In this document: piece by piece, positions 10,963-20,971 of the stretch
Position numbering within the stretch: the stretch's first letter is position 1
How the letters are laid out: each line of letters starts with the position of its first letter
Assembly (NCBI GenBank): GCA_012295275.1
Contig: CM022676.1
Location: 18,357,485-18,402,484, forward strand
Length of the DNA: 45,000 nt
From: Chrysomallon squamiferum
Taxonomy: Eukaryota > Mollusca > Gastropoda > Neomphalida > Peltospiridae
Direction of reading: 5' to 3'
The notes under the pieces: model-generated
What the model saw: the letters and a program-made list of their open reading frames with translations, nothing else
Told to the model about the DNA's origin: nothing
Databases searched by the model: none
Position numbers and translations under genes: made by a program

Positions 10963-11659
10963 AGAACCTTAATTAACTTCGAAAATTGAAAAACATAAAC
11001 AAGGGAGATAAATGAGTTATACATGGAACGACAATGATAAATATATTATAATTTACCACTATTAAGTTATTTCAAATTCTTGTCTTTTCATTTAATTATT
11101 TTCTTAAAACACACACACACAGTCAATTTCGGTATGAGGCATTTGCCTCATTTGCGTCAATGTAGTTATGGCGTTTGAACAGTTATTGATTCTACTTTTT
11201 TTTTTTTTTTTTTTCTATTTCTATGAACAATTTTTTAATTAATGTACTTTGTGTTCCCCCTGATTAATAGTTCTTTTTAAAAAAAAAATCAAACAACAAC
11301 AACAACAAACAAAACTATCATCATCAAAATATGATAATAATAATTTAAAACCAAAAAAATAAAAATAAACGAAGCACCAATCAACAACAACAAAGAAATT
11401 TTCCAACAACAAACAAAAATCATCAACAACAGCGATTTTTATATTCACCACCAAAAACAAACACATGTGACATTCACCATCAACAACAAACAAAAAAAAC
11501 ATTCATCACCAAGAACAATGAAAGAAACGAACAAAACTGTTAAAAGCCAGCAAATATCGATTTATAATCATCATTGGCAAGATAGATATTAATGAAAAGC
11601 TAATTTTTGTCAGTGTTATAATATATAATAAGATTCTTCCATTTCCGTTCAGTAATGTC

Positions 11660-11883
11660 TGTTGTTTAGTGAACGATTTAGGTAACGTAGTCCGCCTTCG
11701 TAGTGCGGCGGGTGAGTGCCATGTGTTCGAGTCTCGTCAGCGGTATGTGACAGGGTTCTGTGATGTCGTGATTGGACGCTGTTCTCCCATGCCAGTGCGT
11801 TCCCGAATACTGTCTAAGTACACAGTACATAAGACGAACATGAGACAGAGAATTTTCAAATCCTAATATAAATAAATACAAGC

Positions 11884-11885
<2 letters not shown>
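11660..11885 (+). mobile_element. Possible tRNA-derived SINE ending in a CT microsatellite
   Basis: GTTCGAGTCTC at 11725-11735 matches a pol III B box (GGTTCGANTCC). An A-box-like stretch with GTAGTCCG lies about 40 bp upstream. The segment is G/C-richer than its surroundings and runs into a (CT)n tail, as in many tRNA SINEs of molluscs. No target-site duplication was identified, and family membership cannot be judged without other copies. Confidence 0.45.

Positions 11886-11886
<1 letters not shown>

Positions 11887-11954
<68 letters not shown>
11887..11954. repeat. (CT)n microsatellite
   Basis: About 33 uninterrupted CT dinucleotides directly follow the SINE-like segment. Confidence 0.98.
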
Positions 11955-11959
<5 letters not shown>

Positions 11960-12334
11960 GATAGAGCAAGGATTTCAGATTATTATTATTGTTATTGATA
12001 ACTAATTTTAATATTCATATTATCGAGTTAATTTGTAATTCTTAAGTAAAAAACAGTTACATAACATTTTATTTAGTTCATTCTGTTTTATTTATATCTC
12101 ACTTTTCCCCATGATTTTCATTTACTTTTTATTTTACTTTTATTATTATTATTATTTTTTTTTTTTTTATTATTATTATTCCCCCCCCCCTACTGAGGAA
12201 TAAAAGTTTCAAAATAACAAATCCTGGAAAAATGTAATAATACTTTTGAGAACATTATTTAAAATTTGGCTCAGATGTCTAAATATATCTCTTGGCGGAA
12301 GATCGTTGATTACTCATGTGTTTTTTCATTCTTA

Positions 12335-12400
12335 GGGGAATCCCCTTTCGCAATTTCTTTGACGTCATGGCTAAATTGGCCAATCGATATAACTTCCGGC
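12335..12400 (+). promoter_or_regulatory. Compact promoter: kB palindrome, C/EBP, CRE, CCAAT, ETS motifs
   Basis: Within 66 bp there are GGGGAATCCCC (12335-12345, a perfect 11-bp NF-kB palindrome), TTTCGCAAT (12346-12354, C/EBP type), TGACGTCA (12360-12367, CRE), ATTGGCCAAT (12375-12384, two overlapping CCAAT boxes) and ACTTCCGG (about 12392-12399, ETS type). The cluster ends about 90 bp upstream of the ATG of the IkB-zeta-like gene. In vertebrates NFKBIZ is itself an NF-kB-induced gene, so feedback control is a natural inference. No TATA box is evident. Confidence 0.65.
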
Positions 12401-12491
12401 TTCAAAGGCTGATTCTTGTGAGCTAGGTGATTTGCGGTAGAACATTTTCCGTTTTATATTTAGAGAAAGAAAGTCTTAGTCCAAAAAAAAG

Positions 12492-12972
12492 ATGAAGTTA
12501 AATTCAGACGAAACAACCGCTATTCTCGGTGATGTTGATCGAACAATGACCGACGAGATGTCAGTAACATCAAAAGGTTAGTTTCCAGTTTCTCTGTTAA
12601 ATTAGGTGAATGTGAAGCAATATGTCACTCGTAAACTTAAAGCAATATCCTATTAAGATTTCCCTTGTTAGAATAACTTACTTTGTAAATGTGGTTCTTT
12701 TTCTTTTTAAAGATTAGATTATTTTGACTCTGTTCATTGTATTAGTATTAACGTCATTATTTAATAATGTTCTAGGAGAAAAAAAAAATAAAAAAAAAAA
12801 AAAAAAAGAAAGAAGAAAAAAAAACCACTACCAATAACTTGGTTTCTCACCTTCAGCTATGAAAGAAACTAAACATATTAAATACTTGTAACACTTTAAA
12901 AATACGGAAAATGTATTATAAAAGTAATCATTATTTTTAATTTAAATCAGTACAAATCGCGTAGAATTAGAT

Positions 12973-13011
<39 letters not shown>

Positions 13012-16000
13012 TTTTTTATTATATTTGTAATTATGTTAGATTTCATAGTTCCATTACTTTAAAATAATTTTTTCAGTTTACCTTCGTTTTTGAATTTTAT
13101 CTACATATGTTTTGTTTTTTCGTTATATTTAAATTGTTATGCTAATTGATTCATTTGATTAATAGAATAAATAAAAATATAAAATGGTATAAAGAAGAAC
13201 AAGGATTAGGTTGTTTGTGATGAAAGAAAGATAGAAAGGAAATAATAATAATAAAATATATTCATAATATTGTAAAATAAAGTTAATGAAGCGGGTTTAT
13301 CTGATAACCAATCATTTTCTGTTTAATTATGTATCCTTATAATTGTAAGTGAATTTTAGTATCACAAAGAAGGAGAGGAAAATAAGAAAGAAATAAAGAA
13401 AAAGACAGAAAGCTGCGATAAAACAAGTGCGAAAAGTAACTGTATGCATCGCACAAGCCTGAACAAATATTTATAACATCAAGCTTGTATTATATGATTT
13501 ACAGTATAATGACACATGTGTCGTGTCAGGCTATGTCAGTTTTTTTCCATTAGCCGTGACCTAAATACGAAAGGCAGCCGACATTACTTTCAAATGCGTC
13601 TGCTGTCTGATTACTTAGTTTTTATTTCACATTTTGGAAACACTGATATTTTGACACCAGGTTTTTGGTAATTACAAACATCTTATTGCTCTCATTCTAA
13701 GATTATTCACAAATGTATTTAATTTTATGTTGCGAATCGGTTGTAATAATAATAAACATATTTAATTTTTCTTGGGTCACGACACGATTCATAATTATTA
13801 TACGAAAGTCGTAAACAACTACAAAATTTAGTTTAACTGTCGTTCTTCTTTTTATTTATTTTCATCAGACTAATAAACTAAGTTATAATAATTATTAGAT
13901 TAGGTTTTATTGATATTATAAATGTATAATTATCAGTATCTGATTAGTGTCAATGTCATAGAATCTCTAAAAAGTGTCTTTGCGGAAATAAAAAAAAAAA
14001 ATTAATTCAAGGACAGGATAATAATAATAATGATGATAATAATAATAATAATAATTATTATTATTATTTTAAGTGAATGTATTCGTACAGGCACTGTAGA
14101 AATATATTATTGAAAAATATAGTAAATATGTATTTTCAGTAAATCACTAAATATTTTTATTTTTCAATTTCATTGGACCATCAGAATTAGCCTGTTTAAC
14201 AAATAATGATCACATACATATTTACACCAGAAATATACATTAATGCAGATATATAATAGATTCATTAAAATTGAAAAACACTCCTTCTACCAAAAATATA
14301 AAATAGTTCACGAATTAAGTTAATGAATATGTCAAGGAAATAAATAAGATAAAAATATAAAACGACTGAAAACAAAAGACATGTTAAAAAAAAAAGAAGA
14401 AAAAAAAAGAAGAAAATCAATAAAATGTGAATAAAAATCTGTAAAACAGAAAATTAAAGAAAGTATTAAAAAATCAGGGTCACTGATTTAGACAAAAGAT
14501 AAATAAATAAACCTACGAAATTTTGAATTTTTTTCAGCCTGTTTGGTGGAGAGGAGTGTTGTGCGATCTGACAAGGAGGCAAATGGCGCAGTGAATGGGA
14601 AGAAGTTTATTCCTATAGTCGACTGTGATGGGATGATAAGTCTAAAACGAGAACCAGTTGAAACATCTGACTCCGAGGACAACACTGACGTCTGCAGCAG
14701 GGAACAGGTGCAGTCAAACATGGCTGACAGCGAAGTGGAGAAAGGTTATGACGAACACGATGAACAGAAGATGAACAAGAGAACTGACAAAGACGTTGAT
14801 GTAGTTGCCGACAAGATATTAAATCTGAAGCTGGAGAACGACGATGAGAAGTTTGAAATTAAAGAAGGTGAAGGCAAGAAAAGTGACGATGTTGACTCAT
14901 ACATCCACATCTACCCAGCAGATATCAAGGTTGAAGATGAAGTGGGTCAGACTGAGGATGATGCTGTACAGAATCTGAGAGAGCGAGGACCGACACGAGG
15001 CCGCCCGTCATCCTTCCTCCCGGGCACCCAGGCTGTCTACAGCAGCGGCTACAGCTTTCAGCCAGGACTGATGACAAACAATAACTTTTATGATTTTGCT
15101 GTGGAAACCAGACCAGGGAAGCGCAGGCCTGATGATGATCTGATTACACCGTGGAAGTACAACCGACCTCCAGAGGAGGTGAATGACCTTGATAACCCCA
15201 GAAATGACATGCAGAAGAATTCAGTAAACATACCAGCAATGAGTGGTGGTCAGGTGACGATCAGTACTCCAGAAATAAATCCTCCAAAACTGTTCCATCA
15301 GTTTTCTGAGAGTGATGCCAATGAGATTCTGCGAACACTTGAAACCATAGACCAGACGAATTTCAATGGGATGTATAACAGTGGCATACCTCATTCCCAT
15401 CTGGCAGTCGCAGCAACAACAAGCACATCAATGTTACCTGGACCAACAGTTTCAGGATCAGATGTCATCACGCAGCTGAATGATTTTCGTGACAGCAGCA
15501 GTGTCATTGACAGTGGCATTGATTCGTGCAGTGATGGATACAGCTCAGAGCCAAGCCCACTCAGTGATGTATCTGTGTTGTCTCCGCCTCCATCCAACAT
15601 GTCGCACATGTCTTCTGACAGTGGGGTATCAATGGGAAGTGTCCTTAGTCCCAAAGAATCGGTTATCATGGATACCATGTCTCCCAGAAGCCAGACGAGC
15701 ACATACGATGGGATGATGTCTTCACCAAGAAGTCAGAACGGTTGCTATGACACCATTTTGGACCCAACACCAATTACCAAGGCAATGGCATCACCACGAA
15801 GTCAGCAAAATGGCTGTGACAACATCAGCAACCTGTCTTCGTCACCTGCTAACAGTGACATTGGTGGAACATGCAGCGGCTTTCAGTCACCTAATTTGAA
15901 TGGACAAAATGGCAGGTCCCTAATGCATCTGGAGGATGTTCAAGTAATTACATAGATGAGAATATTGATGATTTCCGTGACGTGATGAGCATCGTCTGCC

Positions 16001-17721
16001 GAGATTTACTGGAAACTAAATTCAAACCAGACTCCTATATAAACCTGAAACCTTCATCTGTTGCCAACAAAGTCTACAACAAATCAATCAAACAATGTCT
16101 GACTTCCACACCTTGCGTTAGTTCGACAGCAAACATCCCTGTTTCAACTTCAACCTTCCAGAGTGGTTTTCTACCTACACACGTCAACAAGTTATCAGTG
16201 GCAAATGAAGGATCTCCTATCTACAGACCAGCTCCTCAGTCATCTGAAGCTGCAGTTCCAACAACCTCAGTGGTTTCCAATGTCAACTGTGATTCCTATG
16301 ACCATTCCATCACATCTCATAAACAGCAGTACAGCAAGTACATCAGCCACAACAGCAATGACATCACGCATCGTAATCATCCCCAACAATCAACAGCCAC
16401 AGGCTATTGTTGTAGTGAACCCTGCACCACCTCTGCCCAGAAAACCACAGTATGTTCCAATAAAACCAAAACTACCACAGCCTGGAGCAGCAACTACAGC
16501 AACAACATTGCCTACAGTAATTAGTGGAAATTCATCTCTGAAAACAACGAAGGCAAACAACTCTCCAAAGAATCAGAAGAAAGTGAGTGTGGCCAATTCA
16601 CCCAACAGTGTAGGTCAGACTGGGCAAAAAGAAGTCCTTGTGACTGGTAAGTAAAGAAGATAAAAAAATGCCTTGACTTTTATAGTTAATTCTGATGACT
16701 AAGAAAGTTTTTAAAAATACAGGTCTTGACTATGATTTTTTTTTTGTAACATTTAAAAAAAAAACAAAGACAACAATTAGTTATTTCAATTATGTAACAC
16801 AACTACTTACATATTAATATATAGTTATTTTAATTGAATTAAATAAAATAAAATTTAAAGTTTAGCATTTTTAAGTGATGTTTTTGAAATAAATTAATGA
16901 AAAAAGATATAATTGTTTTTAACATCAATAGAATAATTCAACATCTAAGTAATTTAGTAATAAATAATCAAGTAAATAAATAAATAAATGATACTGAAAT
17001 TAGATAAATAATGAACCAAAATAATTTAGTAAATAAGTAAATATGTCAGTATTTTAATAAATAAAATAGTAAAGAAATATCATTAACTCTTTCAGTAAAT
17101 AAAAAGTGATTTAAGAAATACGTTTATGAATAATATTTTAATTAATAATTCAAGGAAGATGTTGTTTTTAATAACATTTTAATAAAAGAAAAGTTTCTCA
17201 AGAAACATATAAATAGAAAGTTTTTAAGAAAAATGTATAAAATGTTGATAAATAATATTTTTAATAAATGAAAAGTTTTTCAAGATTTAAATGTATACAT
17301 TTAAGTAAATATTTGTTTATAGCAAAGAAGAACAACAGTCAGAACACGCTGAACATTGCTCGCCGACTTGTAGCGAACATGAGTCGAGAACAAATACAAT
17401 ACCAGGACAAAGATGGAGACTCGTAAGTGTTTTTAAAAAAACGAATATTGTACACTCATTTCTTACTTTAGTTCTAAAATTATTGTTCAGATCCGTGTTC
17501 AAAGTCATATTTTTCTGTTGATGTATTTTATTTTTCTTGTTGTTGTTGTTGTTTCAGTATTACTGCTATTTTGTGTTTTATTATTATTATTATTATTAAT
17601 GTTGTTGTTCTTATCATTCCCATTATTATTCTTATTGGTATTACCATTATTATTATTAATATTATAAGTATCGTTATTATTTTATTATCATTATCATCAT
17701 AATAATCATAGTTATTATTGC

Positions 17722-17766
<45 letters not shown>

Positions 17767-18838
17767 ACAGATATCTACATGTTGCTGTGTGTAAGGCTGA
17801 CAAGTTTCTGGTACAAGCATTGTTGGAAAGACAAGTCAGAGAAGAACTGCAGTACATGGTTGATGTTGAGAATAACCTGCGACAGGTAAGTCAGTGATAG
17901 TTTATAGTGGGGGTTGTTACAGGTGTGTCAGTGACAGTTTATAGTGGGGGTGGTTACAAGCATGTCAGTGATAGTTTATAGTGGGGTTGGTTACAGGTAA
18001 GTCAGTGACAGTTTATAGTGGGGGTGGTTACAGGTATGTCAGTGATAGTTTATAGTGGGGGTGGTTACAGGTATGTCAGTGACAGTTTATAGTGGGGGTG
18101 GTTACAGGTGTTTCAGTGACAGTTTATAGGGGGGTGGTTACAGGTATGTCAGTGAAAGTTTATAGTGGGGGTGGTTACAGATGTTACTGTTTATATTGTA
18201 TTAAAGAAGCTTTATGTTTTATTTTATTTTATATTTTGTTATTATTTTTTGTTTTTTAAATGTAAAATATCAGGTGTGTTTTATTACAAATCTGCTAGAT
18301 TTTTCTCTATAAAAATATTTCAAATTGGTATCAAGTCATATTAATACCATCTTCTAAAACTTACTTGTTTCAAGATGAGAAACAGTATAGTTTTTCTTTT
18401 TTCACAGGATAGATTTCATGCTTTTATATTTTTCTTTTACTGCTAAGATTTTGGGGTAATTTTTACCTTACATAATTTATTTATTTTTTTATTGTTATTT
18501 ATTAATGTTATAATTTTTTTTTTTTTTTTTACTGCATCATTTTTTTATACATTTTGTTTTTACTTACCTTTTTGTCAGCCATTTTGATTTAACATTTGTG
18601 TTGCAGACGCCACTGTATCTCGCAGTGAGTGCAAATCAACCAGATATGGTGTCGATGCTGATTCAGTATAAAGCCGATGTCAACATCCTGGCCGAGGTAA
18701 ATGATTTAAAAATAACTGAGTATCATACAGACATGAACAAAACACATACTCCATTATAGATACAGCAGACATTTAGGTATAAATATACACATTATATGTA
18801 CACATGCATACATACACACATACACATAACTGTTCACG

Positions 18839-18872
<34 letters not shown>

Positions 18873-20628
18873 GAATGATCTCTAAATACATTCATACATA
18901 CATACATATATATATCAGCCTTACAGAGAAATTCTTTGCCTGTGCTAATTCTTGAATTTTGATAGCATTAAAAATTTTACGTGTATTTCAGTGTGTTGAC
19001 AACGGCGCACGTGAAGTTAGGGCAGCAATTCACTGCGCATCGTCACAAGGACAGGATTACTTGACAACACTGCAGCGCCTGCTTAAACAGACCGATATAA
19101 ACCTCAATGTTGCCAATTCCGATGGTATGAAAGTTTTCTAGTTTTAATTTATTTAAAACATACATGTATTAATTTAAAGTCTGTTTTCATTTTAGTTTTA
19201 TTTCTTTATTAATTTAAATTCTATTTTAATTTTAGTTTTAATTTATTTTTTAATTTAAATTCTGTTTTAATTTTTGTTTTAATTTATTTTTAAAATTTTA
19301 GTTTAATTTATTTTTAATTTAAATTCTGTTTTAAGTTAGGTTTATTTATTTTATTTTATTTATATTTTAATTTTAGTTATATTTATTTATTTAATTATTT
19401 TAATTTAAATTATATTTTAATTTTAGTATTATTTATCTATTTTAAATTAATATGTTCATTTATCTATTTAAATTATAATTTATGTTTATTAATTTAATTT
19501 ATATTTTAATTTTAAGATTATTTATTTAATTTAATTTAAATAATAATTTAATTTTAGGTCAGACAGCACTTCACTGTGCCATTCGTAACCATGGGAAACC
19601 ACGCAAGGATGGGACAGGAATAATAAACAGCATTCCTATAATTGAACTGCTTATTAAATCTGGAGCTGATCCTAATGCTCAGGTAATTATGTCTGCACAG
19701 TTTGACAGACACACAGACAAAAATAAGGCTGGCATTCTAACATAAGAACATTTGATATTTAACACATGAGTACATTTTACTGCAAGTAAATTTGACATTT
19801 TAATACTGGTATATTTTATATTTGAACACAGGCTGTTTTACATTTTAATACCAGTATGTTTGACATAATACACATATATTAAAATATTTTAATATTTTTG
19901 ACCTCTTAATACAAGTGTATTAGACATTTGAATGAATATATCTGACTTTTTAATACATTTATATCTGACCTTTTAATACAAGTATGTTTTGGTATTTTAC
20001 TATAAATTTATTAGACTTTTCAGTGCAAGTTCAGTTTGACATTTAAATACAAGTAATATCACATTTTGATTAAAGTATAGTTTACCTTTTTATACCATTA
20101 TATTTGACATTTTAATACATCTATTTTATTATTTTAAAAAAAGTAATTTAAGATATAAATTTGTTTGATATTTTAATAACAAGCATATATGATATAATAA
20201 TATGAGTGTTTTTGACAGTTTAAAACAAGTAATTTAACACGCACGTATATATTTGATATTTTAAAACAAGTGTATTTGACAATTTAAAGCAAGTAATTTA
20301 ACACACACGTACATATCTGATATTTGAATACAAGTAATTTCAGTTAAACAAGGGTTAAACATCTCTGTCTTCACAGGATAAGAAGAGTGGAAAGACCCCA
20401 CTCATGTATGCGATGGAGTCGAAGAACATCGACCTCATTGAGAAAACTGTCAAGGCTATCACTGCTGCCGACCCACACAAGTTTCGCAGCTACCTGAAGG
20501 CGCAGTCGTTTGACGGCAAAAGTTGTCTTCGTATTATAGAGAGCATGAAGGCAGAATTCAATCCAGAGGCTTGGGAACGACTCGCTCACTTGTTTCCTAG
20601 CAACGGCCGGGGAGGGGCCAGTCTGTAA
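12492..20628 (+). CDS. NFKBIZ: IkB-zeta/nuclear IkB-like ankyrin protein
   Basis: Nuclear IkB proteins bind NF-kB subunits through ankyrin repeats and tune transcription of secondary response genes. Eight coding exons: 12492-12576, 14538-16646, 17323-17422, 17771-17885, 18607-18696, 18992-19124, 19558-19682, 20377-20628. All junctions are GT-AG with matching phase, giving about 1,002 residues. Residues 1-730 are low-complexity, Ser/Thr/Pro/Gln-rich, with a basic GKRRPDDD patch near 222, a DSGIDS degron at 353-358 and three SPRSQ repeats. Residues about 760-1002 hold ankyrin repeats (DGDSYLHVAV, TPLYLAVSANQPDMV, TALHCAIRNHGKP with a long insert, GADPNAQ, KTPLMYAME). The DGD-YLHVAV start and insert resemble vertebrate IkB-zeta. 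Exon 2 needs a missing base near 15940-15946 and an extra base near 16245-16265; the two cancel. BCL3 or IkBNS affinity is possible, so the symbol is by resemblance. The ATG has no close upstream alternative. Confidence 0.82.
12961..13015. repeat. (TTTA)n microsatellite
   Basis: About 12 TTTA units in the first intron of the IkB-like gene. That intron (12577-14537) is otherwise A/T-rich with AAT/ATT runs near 14020-14068 and no coding signal. Confidence 0.95.
15509..15526 (+). other. NFKBIZ: DSGIDS beta-TrCP-type phosphodegron in the IkB-like protein
   Basis: Codons GAC AGT GGC ATT GAT TCG encode D-S-G-I-D-S at about residue 353, flanked by Ser and acidic residues. It matches the DSG-phi-x-S degron that IKK phosphorylates in cytoplasmic IkBs (DSGLDS in IkB-alpha). 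A second DSG follows about 35 residues later (SDSGVSMGS), which is a looser match. Confidence 0.7.
15940..15946 (+). other. NFKBIZ: Frame break 1 in exon 2 of the IkB-like gene
   Basis: The long frame stops at TAG (15953-15955) just after LEDVQ. The -1 frame continues without a stop as NYIDENIDDFRDVMSIVC and onward for about 100 codons. The junction fits best between LEDVQ and NYIDEN. No slippery heptamer is present. A one-base deletion in the assembly or the allele is the simplest reading. Confidence 0.7.
16245..16265 (+). other. NFKBIZ: Frame break 2 in exon 2 (returns to the original frame)
   Basis: Coding character changes back to the first frame around here: SSEAAVP in one frame and then PQWFPMSTVIPMTIP in the other. 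The latter leads to the Pro-rich PPLPRKPQYVPIKPKLPQP segment and the correct phase-1 donor at 16646. One extra base would explain it. Confidence 0.6.
17886..18182. repeat. 37-bp minisatellite beginning at a splice donor
   Basis: About eight copies of a unit of about 36-37 bp (TCAGTGACAGTTTATAGTGG, then GGGTGGTTACAGGT and one or two bases) start exactly at the donor after exon 17771-17885 (CAG|GTAAGTCAGTG). At least one later copy near 17996 repeats CAGGTAAGTCAGTG perfectly, and others carry CAGGTATG or CAGGTGTG. Confidence 0.9.
18842..18870. repeat. (CA)n microsatellite
   Basis: A CA run in the intron before exon 18992-19124 of the IkB-like gene. Confidence 0.95.
19140..19557. repeat. AT-rich tandem repeat filling intron 6, with acceptor-like units
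   Basis: About nine degenerate units containing TTTTAATTTTAG followed by TTTATTTATTTTTAATTTAAAT-like sequence occupy almost the whole intron. The last unit supplies the real acceptor of exon 19558-19682 (TTTAATTTTAG|GT). Confidence 0.75.
19740..20345. repeat. Degenerate repeat in intron 7
   Basis: Many imperfect copies of a short unit with GACATTTTAATACAAGTATATTT fill the intron before the last exon of the IkB-like gene. Confidence 0.6.
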
Positions 20629-20922
20629 ATTTTGTCACTGTTGCAGAGAATCGTAACAGTTCTTGAACATTGTTATTTATACGTACATGACACACATTGT
20701 TACCATTGTTAATATTTCATTTGACTGTTAACTGTTAACTGCTTGTATTTTGTTTTTTAATTATTATTGTTACATTTTTGTTTGTGAAATGCAGTTACTT
20801 AGTGATTATGACAAGTATTCAGTTATTTGTGCCTTCTATATTTAATTTCATTAATCAAAATTTGAAGTGTTTTTGGCAATACATTCCTAAACTCCTATTC
20901 TTCGTTACCTAACACATGCATG

Positions 20923-20971
<49 letters not shown>

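Larger units (their letters stand above)
10863..12334. other. Divergent intergenic region between SELENOS and the IkB-like gene
   Basis: No gene was found. The region holds the putative SELENOS promoter, A/C-rich CAACAA repeats at about 11280-11515, a possible tRNA-derived SINE (about 11660-11885), a long CT microsatellite, and A/T-rich spacer with a C10 run near 12181. Confidence 0.6.

Noticed and set aside
11725-11735. Functional tRNA gene
   Set aside because: Only a B box and a weak A box are visible. No cloverleaf with acceptor and anticodon stems can be drawn, so a tRNA-derived SINE is likelier.
15900-15960. Programmed -1 frameshift in the IkB-like gene
   Set aside because: No slippery heptamer or obvious stimulatory structure, and a second compensating break lies downstream. 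Sequence error or indels explain both.
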